Shown piece by piece: positions 22,373-34,504 of a stretch of DNA of 64,000 nt. This stretch comes from Molanna angustata. Taxonomy: Eukaryota > Arthropoda > Insecta > Trichoptera > Molannidae. How positions within the stretch are numbered: position 1 is the first letter of the stretch; each line of letters starts with the position of its first letter. The stretch covers positions 25,613,758-25,677,757 of the forward strand of contig OY754969.1 of assembly GCA_963576475.1 (NCBI GenBank), read 5' to 3'. Position numbers and translations under genes: made by a program. The notes under the pieces are model-generated. The model was given only the letters and a program-made list of their open reading frames with translations, searched no databases and was not told the DNA's origin.

Positions 22373-23250
22373 GAATTGAAGTAGGTACTCCCAACGAGAG
22401 TGGATTGGATACAGTCCAAAATGGATCGTTACAATACATTTACAAATATGTAATTTTGGTGAGATCGTTCAATCAATGCCCGATTCTTTAGTATATAATA
22501 TTTAGGTATCGATTATCAATGGTGATATAGATGTTGTAACCGCCTGAAAAAATGACATATATTTTATTATTTAAAAAATAATAAAATTGAAGCATTGAAA
22601 CATGTCATTGTTAACTAAAGGTACTTAAGTAGGTACATGTTGGGTATCCATGTTAAGGGAATGATGAAGTATCCACATAAAATCATTAAAACGCCATAAA
22701 TAATAATATTCCATATTGAGAGCACAATATCTTATTACACATTATGCTTTAAGCCGCAAGTGTCCGTTTTATTTGTCTGGGGCAATTTTTAAGTTTTCCT
22801 TTCTTTAACAAAATCTATCACCCCTATATATCCCTATGATACAATGAATGAAAACCATTGACATTGCTTTTATGTAAGGCAAATAGTCGGTCGTGGTTTA
22901 TGAATAAAAATCTCTTATCCTTGAAAGTAACCCATAGAAGGTCATAAAAGTTATTTATATAGGTACTGTGTGGCAAGAGATCTTTTGAATACGTAAGTAT
23001 CTGGTAAACCTCTCGGATTTAATACTAGTACCTACCTACCATCATTTTCTTGAAAGAATAGTCATAGAATGGATAAGATAATAGCGAAATATTGCATGAC
23101 ATTATATTGTGCACCTCATAAAATTATAAACAGCTGATTCAAATATACCTCATTGAGAGTCATTAACTATTGATTCATGTTTATAATATGTTGGGACTAT
23201 TAAGGGGTGTGAGATTTCAATACATATTAAATTTAATAAAAATATATACG
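22373..23250. other. AT-rich non-coding stretch
   Basis: No recognisable coding or repeat structure. Confidence 0.4.
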
Positions 23251-23252
23251 TA

Positions 23253-23585
23253 ATGTATGTGTGTATACAGGGTATCTCAAAAGAACAAATAAAAAACAAG
23301 CACCTCATCATGGACCCATCAAAAAGGGTTGCCGGTTTTGACTTAGAGCGCAAAGAGTGGGCAACACTGAACCGGATTAGGACAGGTTGCAGCAGAAGTG
23401 CAGCTGAGCGCCACAAATGGGGCTACATAAGTGACCCTAGTTGTGAGTGTGGCGATCTGGTCCAAACCATAGATCACATTGTAACGATGTGTCCATCTCA
23501 CCGATTCGATGGAGTGATGGAGGATATAAATAACTTGACGACCGAAGCCAGAATATGGCTTAGGGAACTTAGTGTAATCTTGTGA
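23253..23585 (+). mobile_element. LINE C-terminal fragment with zinc knuckle
   Basis: The frame gives EWATLNRIRTGCSRSAAERH, KWGYISDPSCECGDLV and [16 protein letters not shown]. It has a Trp/Arg motif, a Cys-x-Cys and a His...Cys pair, like the Jockey/R1-type C-terminus at 21515-21775 but less damaged. A solitary mariner-type terminus (ACAGGGTATCTCAAAAGAA) starts at about 23267 and overlaps its first codons. Confidence 0.6.
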
Positions 23586-23603
23586 GCGCCTGACTCACCA
23601 TAC

Positions 23604-23754
<151 letters not shown>

Positions 23755-23768
23755 AAAAGAAAATTTAT

Positions 23769-24859
23769 ATAGGGTGTTTCAAAAGAAAATTTATATTTGT
23801 TTAGCTTAAAGCGTGAACGCAACGAATACGATATGTTAACGAGCTGCCATCACAAATTTTGATAAAGCACATTTTTTACGCAGATTTTGGTACACAACAC
23901 TCGGATATTAAAAATTGTAGAATTCTTTTCTTAGTTTCAATCGAAAGATTACTTCTTTTTTGCGATATCATGTTTTACACATTTTTTAAAATTTCTTTTT
24001 TAATTGATATATAACCCCTTTGTGTATAACCGTTTTGGTAACCTGGCTCTTGGGAATTCAGTCGATATGAAACGTTGCTCGGTAGCGGACTGTGCATTGT
24101 GCGTGCGAGAGTTTAAAAAAAAACACGATTCGGCGACTAATATAGCGCGTGGAAGATTCTGCAATATTCGAGGTTTTCGCCGCAAAAACGATACGCATAA
24201 TATTCCTCTAATTCGAAAATTAAGTTTGAACAGACCGGTATACAACTGGAAAAACCAAAATCCGGGTCACTTGGAGAATGAAGAGTAAAAAACGTGGAGA
24301 GTGTTAATCCGTATATTTGTGACAATCCGAACCATTCAATTAGGAAGCACGCAAGAGCTTTAAATGTGCATAGATCATCATTACACTACATTTTGCACAA
24401 AGACCTTTCCCTACTTTAACCAGCAACGAACATGATTTCAGCAGGACGGAGCAATGTCATGCTACGAGTTCATGAAACTTTCTCTGAAATATTGATCTCC
24501 AGGAGAGGTGACATAAATTTGCCTCAGCACAGTCCTGATTTAACCACCATAAACTTTTCCTGAATCTCAAATCCAAAGTTAATGCCAATAAACCTGTCGG
24601 ACCATCATAAGAAATTTTACTGTTCGATTAAATGAGTGCTTCAAACGCGAGGGTTTACATTTGGACGATATTATTTTTAAGATATAAATTACCAAATTGT
24701 ATACTATAATAATTAATAAACATTTTTTTGATAGATGTCTTATTATTTATTTAATCGATCTACTTAATATAAACTTACTTTTGAGACATTAACAATCAGT
24801 GGCGCTACAACCCATCGTGGGTCCTGGCCTCCTCCAGAAGCACTTTTGAGACAGCCTGT
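23769..24859 (+). mobile_element. Tc1/mariner-type transposon relic, internally deleted
   Basis: The left end, TATAGGGTGTTTCAAAAGAA, and the right end, read inward from 24859, TACAGGCTGTCTCAAAAGTA, are inverted repeats starting at TA. Inside are the N-terminal part of the transposase (about 24055-24288), a helix-turn-helix string (NHSIRKHARALNVHRSSLHY at about 24330-24400) and then the FQQDGA...SPDLTT region (24440-24560) with the centre missing. A 53-bp LINE scrap (24789-24841) has landed in the right terminus. A partial duplication of the left end lies at 23751-23770. Confidence 0.75.
24789..24841 (-). mobile_element. RTE family 2, extreme 3' end
   Basis: It is flanked by ACTTTTGAGACA on both sides (24777-24788 and 24842-24853), a 12-bp target duplication inside the mariner end. 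On the minus strand it reads CCCACGATGGGTTGTAGCGC, then CACTGATTG. The GTAGCGCCA motif is shared with the RTE family 2 end at 58380-58503. Confidence 0.7.
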
Positions 24860-24884
24860 ACTTAAACATATTTTTTATTATTTT

Positions 24885-25110
24885 GAACGAGAAAAGAACG
24901 AGAGTTGGCATGATCATATAAATAGAATTATGAAGGATGGTAATATACGAAGTCAGAATGAAGAGAATGAGTGAAGAATTGAGAGCATGTATGACGCAAT
25001 GCATGGATGTAAATGAGTCAAAACATGCATGTCAAGATAGAAGAGTCTCTCTTCCTACCAAAAATAGGGATACGACGCGGGCGTGATGGTATGTATGTAT
25101 GTATTATTTT
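24885..25110 (+). mobile_element. RTE family 1, 3' end
   Basis: A decayed C-terminus (ESWHDHINRIMKDGNIRS-like, MDVNESKHACQDRR-like) ends at GGGCGTGATGGTATGTATG. It lies tail to tail with the minus-strand copy at 25178-25500. Confidence 0.75.
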
Positions 25111-25177
25111 ACATACATACACACTCATGCATGTATTGTGAGAGGGAATAAATAAATAAAAAATTAAAATAAATACA

Positions 25178-25500
25178 TACATACATACCATCACGCCGTT
25201 TCCTTATTTGGGGTAGGCAGAGAGAACCGAACACCAGACTCTTCTATCTTGACATACCTGTTTTGCCTCATTTACATTCATACATCGCGTCATACATGCT
25301 CTCCTATTGTTCTGACTTCGTATGTTCCCCTCTTTCAAAATCTCATTTATATGATCATGCCAGCTCTTTCTCGGTCGACCCTTACATCTCATTCCACTCT
25401 TTTCAGCCATGTATACTTTCTTTGTCAGTTGTTCATCGTTCATTCTCTCTACATGTCCGAACCATCGCAAAGCATTTATCTTCATTCTACTCAAAATAGT
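25178..25500 (-). mobile_element. RTE family 1, 3' end
   Basis: An open minus-strand frame (25204-25494) carries MSRMKINALRWFGHVERMND, EQLTKKVYMAEK, RGRPRKSWHDHINEIL-like and MNVNEAKQVCQDRRVW motifs, ending SAYPK. It has the (ATGT)n tail at 25175-25195. This is one of the best-preserved C-termini of the family outside 31491-34512. Confidence 0.8.
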
Positions 25501-25531
25501 TCTTGGTTCTACTGGTTCTACTCAAATGGTA

Positions 25532-25645
25532 CTTGGTTCAAATTATTTTGAACCAAGGCATAAAAATACACAGATTTTGTGCGTGATCATTGAACAAAAT
25601 GATCACACACAAAATCAAGGTGACTTGTCTTGCACAGATGTCACC
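25532..25645. repeat. Three consecutive short hairpins
   Basis: Hairpin 1: arms CTTGGTTCAAA at 25532-25542 and 25547-25557, perfect. Hairpin 2: 19-bp arms at 25573-25591 and 25598-25616, one mismatch, 6-nt loop. Hairpin 3: GGTGAC at 25619-25624 with GTCACC at 25640-25645. They could be the core of a palindromic MITE. No second copy was seen. Confidence 0.6.
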
Positions 25646-25649
25646 ACTG

Positions 25650-26535
25650 AACTTCGCCAGAAATATTATTTCATTTTTGGCTAGTTTACCTACTTGTACC
25701 AATATGTATGTAAATCGAATATATTACATATATAACATTTCATAATATAGTTTTCATAATTTACACGTTTGTATTTTATCACCATATTTTAGTCTTCTTC
25801 TGGTTCAAGTATGATTATAATTATGGTCTTACTCATCAAGTACCTGTTTTTCGTCACTTAAAGGTTACCCTTTGAATGTCTCTAGCTTTTTTTTTTATTT
25901 AAAATTGTAAGTGAATTGATAAAACAGTTTTTCTCATTATGCATTTTAACATTTATATTGAGAGTATTTTTTAGGAAATTAAATTTATAATGTCTTAAAT
26001 TTAGTCACAATACTGAACAATGATCTTAAATACCTACTTAGAAATTGGTTGAAACGTATTAAAATATTTGTAAGAATAAAAAAACTTATCTCACAAAAAA
26101 GATGTTACTATTCTTTTCGAAAAATATCATACCTGCTTATCTTATATGTATTTGTTTATATTTTCCCTAATACACATTTTTTTCCATTTTGTTTTTGAAA
26201 AAAAAAAACGTTTGACTCCAATGCATTTTCCCTTAGTATCTAGGCAGTAAAAAGTAATTCAACAGACTTTGGAGTCATGAACCTTTACTCCTGAAAGTTT
26301 TACAATTATATACCTATCTGGTCACATTAAACTAGAGTTAACAAATAGGTACTTAACATTCATTGTTCAGTTAACAGGTATCATGAGGTAATAAATATAC
26401 CATAAATCTTATTTAATAGATTTGCAAGAGTCAACTTTGTGTGTGGGACCACAAAAGATAAATAAAACAAATTCCATAAGTCATAGGAATCTTTGTCATT
26501 TTATAATTATAATATTGTCTCATTGACCGCATCTT
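25650..26535. other. AT-rich non-coding stretch
   Basis: No coding frame or repeat structure recognised. Confidence 0.4.
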
Positions 26536-26539
26536 GTGA

Positions 26540-26800
26540 CCATACGTAATTCTTCTTTTTCTTCTTCACCCTGGCCATTTATACCCATTTGCCAAGTATT
26601 TCGCTACTACGCGTCTCCTTAGCGCCAGTCTACCTCTCTTTTGATGGTATAATCCCATTGTCAGCGGTCTGCCTGGTCTTCTGACTTCTGACCTGCACTT
26701 GGATGTCAATTGCTCTGCGTATCATACTGTCGTCTGGTCCCCTTGTGTCCATACCATCTCAATCAGTCAATCTGCGTATTCTATCAATTCAAACTCTTTT
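26540..26800 (-). mobile_element. RTE family 2-like, 3' end
   Basis: The minus strand encodes decayed C-terminal motifs (DGMDTRGPDDSMIRRAIDIQ, then VQVRSQKTRQTADN) and ends with a GAAGAAGAAAAAGAAGAA tail (plus-strand 26550-26568). The tail type and motifs match other family 2 ends. Confidence 0.6.
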
Positions 26801-27247
26801 CAAACTCTACATTCATAATAAATAAATGATTCATACGTTCATAATATATGTAGTTTGTTATATGTGCGGGTCCTTTTGGTGAACTGTAAATAAAATATTC
26901 GCGTGAGACACTGTGTATGTAGTTTCATACCCTCCCCCTATAATGACTATAAATATATGAGTCTCGAAGGATTGACTAAAATTAAATCAATCATTTTTTT
27001 ATTGTCCTACAGTGACTCACATTGTTAGCGAATATTCGTCCACTATTTAATTAGTACGTCTGCGTTGTTTTATTAGCCACTTTGGTAGGTACATTAAAAA
27101 TTAATATAATTAGGTGACTAACATAATGAAAAGACCCACATACGATAAAAATGTATTTGGAACAATTTGGTTTACAAATATATACGACACAAATCAAATC
27201 TCCTTGAAAACTAATACTTCATACTTACTAACTAATGCCTTTTTTAT

Positions 27248-30200
27248 TGAGCTCCCTTATCAATCCCTTAGTATACCTATAGGTATGTTCCGCAGAACAT
27301 ATACATTCAATTGAATAATTTTATTGAGCTCCCTTATCAATCCAAATTTGAACCTAGTATACCTATAGGTATGTTCCGCAGAACATATACATTCAATTGA
27401 ATAATTTCATTGAGCTCCCTTATCAATCCAAATTTGAACCTAGTATACCTATAGGTATGTTCCGCAGAACATATACCTACATTCAATTGAATAATTTTAT
27501 TGAGCTCCCTTATCAATCCAAATTTGAACCTAGTATACCTATAGGTATGTTCCGCAGAACATATACATTCAATTGAATAATTTCATTGAGCTCCCTTATC
27601 AATCCAAATTTGAACCTAGTATACCTATAGGTATGTTCCGCAGAACATATACATTCAATTGAATAATTTCATTGAGCTCCCTTATCAATCCAAATTAAAA
27701 CCTAGTATACCTATAGGTATATTCTGTAGAACATATACATTCAATTGAATAATTTTATTGAGCTCCCTTATCAATCCAAATTAGAACCTAGTATACCTAT
27801 AGGTATGTTCCGCAGAACATATACATTCAATTGAATAATTTCATTGAGCTCCCTTATCAATCCAAATTTGAACCTAGTATACCTATAGGTATATTCTGTA
27901 GAACATAATATACATTCAATTGAATAATTTTATTGAGCTCCCTTATCAATCCAAATTTGAACCTAGTATACCTATAGGTATGTTCCGCAGAACATATACA
28001 TTCAATTGAATAATTTCATTGAGCTCCCTTATCAATCCAAATTTGAACCCAGTATACCTATAGGTATGTTCCGCAGAACATATACATTCAATTGAATAAT
28101 TTTATTGAGCTCCCTTATCAATCCAAATTTGAAACTAGTATACCTATAGGTATGTTCCGCAGAACATATACATTCAATTGAATAATTTTATTGAGCTCCC
28201 TTATCAATCCAAATTTGAACCTAGTATACCTATAGGTATGTTCCGCAGAACATATACATTCAATTGAATAATTTTATTGAGCTCCCTTATCAATCCAAAT
28301 TTGAACCTAGTATACCTATAGGTATGTTCCGCAGAACATATACATTCAATTGAATAATTTCATTGAGCTCCCTTATCAATCCAAATTTGAACCTAGTATA
28401 CCTATAGGTATGTTCCGCAGAACATATACATTCAATTGAATAATTTCATTGAGCTCCCTCATCAATCCAAATTTGAACCTAGTATACCTATAGGTATGTT
28501 CCGCAGAACATATACATTCAATTGAATAATTTCATTGAGCTCCCTTATCAATCCAAATTTGAACCTAGTATACCTAAAGGTATGTTCCGCAGAACATATA
28601 CATTCAATTGAATAATTTTATTGAGCTCCCTTATCAATCCAAATTTGAACCTAGTATACCTATAGGTATGTTCCGCAGAACATATACCTACATTCAATTG
28701 AATAATTTTATTGAGCTCCCTTATCAATCCAAATTTGAACCTAGTATACCTATAGGTATGTTCCGCAGAACATATACATTCAATTGAATAATTTCATTGA
28801 GCTCCCTTATCAATCCAAATTTGAACCTAGTATACCTATAGGTATGTTCCGCAGAACATATACATTCAATTGAATAATTTCATTGAGCTCCCTTATCAAT
28901 CCAAATTTGAACCTAGTATACCTATAGGTATATTCTGTAGAACATATACATTCAATTGAATAATTTTATTGAGCTCCCTTATCAATCCAAATTTGAACCT
29001 AGTATACCTATAGGTATGTTCCGCAGAACATATACATTCAATTGAATAATTTCATTGAGCTCCCTTATCAATCCAAATTTGAACCTAGTATACCTATAGG
29101 TATGTTCCGCAGAACATATACATTCAATTGAATAATTTCATTGAGCTCCCTTATCAATCCAAATTAAAACCTAGTATACCTATAGGTATATTCTGTAGAA
29201 CATATACATTCAATTGAATAATTTTATTGAGCTCCCTTATCAATCCAAATTTGAACCTAGTATACCAATAGGTATGTTCCGCAGAACATATACATTCAAT
29301 TGAATAATTTCATTGAGCTCCCTTATCAATCCAAATTTGAACCTAGTATACCTATAGGTATATTCTGTAGAACATATACATTCAATTGAATAATTTTATT
29401 GAGCTCCCTTATCAATCCAAATTTGAACCTAGTATACCTATAGGTATGTTCCGCAGAACATATACATTCAATTGAATAATTTCATTGAGCTCCCTTATCA
29501 ATCCAAATTTGAACCTAGTATACCTATAGGTATGTTCCGCAGAACATATACATTCAATTGAATAATTTCATTGAGCTCCCTCATCAATCCAAATTTGAAC
29601 CTAGTATACCTATAGGTATGTTCCGCAGAACATATACATTCAATTGAATAATTTCATTGAGCTCCCTTATCAATCCAAATTTGAACCTAGTATACCTATA
29701 GGTATGTTCCGCAGAACATATACCTACATTCAATTGAATAATTTTATTGAGCTCCCTTATCAATCCAAATTTGAACCTAGTATACCTATAGGTATGTTCC
29801 GCAGAACATATACATTCAATTGAATAATTTCATTGAGCTCCCTTATCAATCCAAATTTGAACCTAGTATACCTATAGGTATGTTCCGCAGAACATATACA
29901 TTCAATTGAATAATTTCATTGAGCTCCCTTATCAATCCAAATTAAAACCTAGTATACCTATAGGTATATTCTGTAGAACATATACATTCAATTGAATAAT
30001 TTTATTGAGCTCCCTTATCAATCCAAATTTGAACCTAGTATACCTATAGGTATGTTCCGCAGAACATATACATTCAATTGAATAATTTCATTGAGCTCCC
30101 TTATCAATCCAAATTTGAACCTAGTATACCTATAGGTATATTCTGTAGAACATATACATTCAATTGAATAATTTTATTGAGCTCCCTTATCAATCCAAAT

Positions 30201-31138
30201 TTGAACCTAGTATACCTATAGGTATGTTCCGCAGAACATATACAATCAATTGAATAATTTTATTGAGCTCCCTTATCAATCCAAATTTGAACCTAGTATA
30301 CCTATAGGTATGTTCCGCAGAACATTAACATTCAATTGAATAATTTCATTGAGCTCCCTTATCAATCCAAATTTGAACCTAGTATACCTATAGGTATGTT
30401 CCGCAGAACATATACATTCAATTGATTAATTTTATTGAGCTCCCTTATCAATCCAAATTTGAACCTAGTATACCTATAGGTATGTTCCGCAGAACATATA
30501 CATTCAATTGAATAATTTCATTGAGCTCCCTTATCAATCCAAATTTGAACCCAGTATACCTATAGGTATGTTCCGCAGAACATATACATTCAATTGAATA
30601 ATTTTATTGAGCTCCCTTATCAATCCAAATTTGAACCTAGTATACCTATAGGTATGTTCCGCAGAACATATACATTCAATTGAATAATTTTATTGAGCTC
30701 CCTTATCAATCCAAATTTGAACCTAGTATACCTATAGGTATGTTCCGCAGAACATATACATTCAATTGAATAATTTTATTGAGCTCCCTTATCAATCCAA
30801 ATTTGAACCTAGTATACCTATAGGTATGTTCCGCAGAACATATACATTCAATTGAATAATTTCATTGAGCTCCCTTATCAATCCAAATTAAAACCTAGTA
30901 TACCTATAGGTATGTTCTGCAGAACATATACCTACATTCAATTGAATAATTTCATTGAGCTCCCTTATCAATCCAAATTTGAACCTAGTATACCTATAGG
31001 TATGTTCCGCAGAACATATACCTACATTCAATTGAATAATTTCATTGAGCTCCCTTATCAATCCAAATTTGAACCTAGTATACCTATAGGTATATTCTGT
31101 AGAACATATATACATTCAATTGAATAATTTTATTGAGC
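27248..31138. repeat. 86-bp palindrome-rich satellite, about 45 units
   Basis: The unit begins GAGCTCCCTTATCAATCC and contains three palindromes: TACCTATAGGTA, GTTCYGCAGAAC-type and ATTCAATTGAAT. Variants are TGTTCCGC or TATTCTGT at the second palindrome, TATACATTC or TATACCTACATTC beyond it, and TTTTATT or TTTCATT at the junction. The order of variants repeats in blocks of several units, so the array grew by multi-unit duplication. Open frames through it are artefacts of the period. Confidence 0.95.
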
Positions 31139-31384
31139 TGCCTTATCAATCTCCCTTATCAATCTCACAAAGCACTTTTCGGGGTGAATTGCCTAAGTCA
31201 AAAAAAAGTGTTTCAATGTTAATTTGTGGAAGTCCTGCATAACTTATGTTGCAATAATCTAACCGAGATTCTATGAATGCGTTTATCAAAAAACAAAAAA
31301 AAACATCAGAAGGCCATATTTATCATCACGGTATATGTTACCAAACCATGCGACTTTTGACAGCGGTTAGCAACTCTCTCCTAT

Positions 31385-31490
31385 CAAAACACGGATTTTA
31401 CTTGTGTTTTTAGTCTATATCTTCGAGACTATAAGTATCAAAAATATCCATAATGTGGCAGCTTGTTATTGAGTGTGTGTTAAATTAATA
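31385..31490 (+). mobile_element. SINE-C, left part of split copy
   Basis: A degenerate SINE-C body (TTGTGTTTTTAGTCTATATC, then AATGTGGCAGCTTGTTATTG) stops at GTTAAATTAATA (31479-31490). The rest of the SINE resumes at 34513 after the RTE insertion. Confidence 0.7.
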
Positions 31491-32283
31491 CATACATACA
31501 TACCACCACGCCATGTCCCTTACGGGGTAGGCAGAGAGAACCGAACGCCATATCTTTCTATCCTGGCACACATTCATCGCCTCGTCAACATTCATGCATC
31601 GTCTCATACATGTTCGTCTATTGTACACGCTTCTAACATTTCCTTCTTTCAGAATATCGTTAACATGGTCTTGCCATCCCTTTCTTGGGCGGCCCCGGCC
31701 TCTCAATCCAATCCTATCCGCATTGTATATTTTCTTCGTCAAGCGTTCCACATTCATTCTACCCATGTGGCCAAACCATCTCAGTGTGTTCACTTTCATT
31801 CTATTAATGATATCTTTCTTTATCTTACATTCTTTCCTTATGTTCTCATTTCTTACCCTGTCATACACCGTTCTATTACAGATTCTTCTTAGCGATCTCA
31901 TTTCAACAGCATTTATTCTGCTTTCGTGCGACTTCTGCCATGTCTAGGTTTCACTTCCATACGTCAACGTTGGCACTAAGATAGCGTTATGAATGGGAAC
32001 TTTGGCAACCTTTGATATGTTGCGATCATTCATAATTGGTCTCAGTGCTCCATTCACTCTGTTTCCTGCCATAACTCTTTTTTCGATATCCTTATCAGGT
32101 CGTCCATTCCATTGAAACATGCTTCCCAGATATACATACTCGTCGACTTGCTCGAGCCATTCAATTCTCTACTCATATTTTACACGCTGTTCTGCTTTCA
32201 CTCTTTTCAAAGACCATTACCTTTGATTTGCTGGCATTCATTCTCAGACCGTTCTCTATGCATCCTTCATATACCATGCTTAC
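31491..32283 (-). pseudogene. RTE thumb and C-terminus
   Basis: After the palindromic insertion the minus strand continues SMVYEGCIENGLRMNASKSK, then YVYLGSMFQWNGRPDKDIEK. The frame 31901-31485 gives MRSLRRICNRTVYDRVRNEN, LRWFGHMGRMNVERLTKKIY, GRGRPRKGWQDHVNDI and MNVDEAMNVCQDRKIWRSVL, ending SAYPVRDM. This end is repeated in the truncated copies at 10135, 14705, 24885, 25178, 36018, 45320 and 50145. Confidence 0.8.
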
Positions 32284-32345
32284 AAGATACATAAATATAC
32301 TATGTATCTTGTAAGATACATATATATACTATGTATCTTTTCCAT

Positions 32346-33365
32346 ACTTTCAGCTAACAGTACTTTATCATCTGCATACATCAAATCACGCACTATTACA
32401 GTACTCAGTTTCAGACCCTTGCTTTCATCCTTAAGGGCTCTTATACAGAAGTAAATGTACAGGTTGTAGAGCCATGGAGACAGCACGCATCCCTGTCTAA
32501 CGCCATTATTTATCGAGAACCCACGATGTTACTGTGTTGCTGACACGAACACATGCTTCGCTGTTCTCATATAATGACGCAATTGCGCGTATCAGCTTAC
32601 TCTTCACTCCATACACTGATAGTATATCCAATAGTTTTTTTCTAACAACTTTATCATAGGCCTTTTCTAGGTCTATAAAGGCACAGAAAAGTATCTGGTT
32701 TTTATCCAGAACCTTCTCTGTGACCATTCGTAGAGAAAAAATTTGGTCTATACATCCTCTGCCGCCCACAAACGCTCCTTGGACATCCCATATCTTGCAT
32801 TCAATAACCTTTCGTACTCTTTGATCCAGGATCCTTGCGTACATTTTACCAACTGAGCTTAACAAACTTATGGCTCTATAGTTTTTGCAGTCGAGTTTCG
32901 ATACTTTACCTTTATACAAAGGTACCACGACTGCATTTCTCCAGTCCGCAGGAGTGCGTCCTGCTTCCCAATACAAGTTGAAAAGAGAGTGGCACCACTC
33001 CAACGCCTGCTCGCCGCCATATTTTATAAGTTCAGCTGATACACTATTATATCCGGCAGCTTTTCCCGCTTTCTCTCTGAGTCACGCCATGCTCTCTGAG
33101 TCACGCCCCCGCTTATACCGCTATCGTATAGCACCATGAAGTATTCTTTCCATCGTTCTTTCACGCCCTCTTCATCCATAATAATTTTTCCGTCTTTATC
33201 ATTAATTCCTTGCAATGCTTTCACAGTTCCATTTTTCCTTTTCGCTACGCCTTTCCAGAACATTTTCGTGTTTCCAGGAAAGTCGTTGGCTATTTTCAGG
33301 ATTTCTTTTTCTTTCACACGATCTTTTTCTCTTTTTACGGTGTCTTTTACAAGTTTCTTGCACAC
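32346..33365 (-). pseudogene. RTE linker and reverse transcriptase
   Basis: The frame 33365-33024 covers the linker (MFWKGVAKRKNGTVKALQGI, KERWKEYFMVLYD). The frame 33003-32506 has TPADWRNAVVVPLYKGKVSK, NYRAISLLSSVGKMYARIL, GCIDQIFSLRMVTEK and CAFIDLEKAYDKV (motif A). After a one-base shift, GVRQGCVLSPWLYNLYI (motif B) and DLMYADDKVLLAES (motif C) follow. The catalytic residues are intact. Confidence 0.8.
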
Positions 33366-33715
33366 TTTATACTTCTCTTTTGCTCTCTCTTCACAATCCG
33401 ATCATTTCGCAGCTATTAATTCCATCCATGCTTTCTTCTTTTCACCCACAGCTAACTTAACTTTCTCATTCCACCATGCGTCGCCTTTCTTTCCACCTCT
33501 TTTAGCAACACCACAGACATTCTTCGCTCTCTTCCACACGGTCTCTTTCAGGGTCGTCCATGCGTCTTCCATGTTTTTTCTACTATGTGTTGCTCTAAGA
33601 AGTTCGTCTTTTTCGTTCCGGTCTTTTTTCCATATTCATTTCTTACACTCTCATCTTGCAGCCTTTCAACTTTGGTTCGCTTCGGTGGGTTTTAGAGCGC
33701 CAGCCGGTGAACAGA

Positions 33716-34504
33716 TCAATTCTTGATATCACCAAGTACTAAGTAGTGATCAGTCTCCAGCTCTGCGCCCCTATACACTCTGTCCACTTTCGCTTTCCTT
33801 AGTGCGGCGTCAACACATACATTATCAATAATCGACCTTTCATTCCCTCTTTCCCATGTATACTGGTGCACTCTTTTGTGGCTGAATACTGAGTTCGCCA
33901 CAAATAAATTCCCTTCCGTGCACACTTCTAGTAGCCTCTTTCCATTGTCATTCACTCTAATATCGCCGTGGGGGCCGAGGAATCTTTCCTACGGACACCC
34001 ACCCATCCATTTAGATCTCCAGCCAAAATCACTCTTTCATTATCCTTCCTCTCGTTCATTATTTCGATCACACTGTTCCAAAAATCATCCTTTTCACTTT
34101 CACTGTCGGAGTTCCCAGGCGCATTAGAAATACTATTAGAAATACGCTTGTTATTCCGATCTTCATCCTTACCCACATCAGTCTAGGCCTTGCAAGCTTG
34201 TACTCTTTCATAAATTTCCCCATTCGTTTCGCTAGAATCACACCGACCCCTTTGCATGCAAACTCGTCACTCTTCACTCCCGATCACAGCTCTATCATAC
34301 CTTCATTCCTAACGTTCATCCCACTTCCTTTCTTTTTTGTCTCACTTACACACATTACATCTATTTCTTTACCTTTCATTATGTCGCACAGTTCGTTCAT
34401 CTTTCTATCCATCCCTCCTCTGATATTCCACACTCCCACTCTGCACTCGGTTCTCCTCTTTTCGCCTACCTCCCGGACCATACCATGACGAGTGGCGGGC
34501 TGCA
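33716..34504 (-). pseudogene. RTE endonuclease domain
   Basis: Overlapping minus-strand frames read CRVGVWNIRGGMDRKMNEL and DVMCVSETKKKG (catalytic Glu), then CKGVGVILAKRMGKFMKEY. Next come RVILAGDLNGWVGVRR (Asp, Asn), TWERGNERSIIDNVCVDA and LETDHYLV (terminal Asp-His). All AP-endonuclease blocks are present in three frames joined by shifts near 34160 and 33955. Confidence 0.8.

Noticed and set aside
30852..31127. Open frames with a repeated ELPYQSKFEPSIPIG motif on both strands
   Set aside because: They come from the 86-bp satellite and only where indels happen to keep the frame; most units contain stops.
33136..33726. 196-codon plus-strand frame rich in Phe and Ser
   Set aside because: It lies antisense to the RTE linker and polymerase; the composition is the shadow of Lys/Glu-rich coding on the minus strand.
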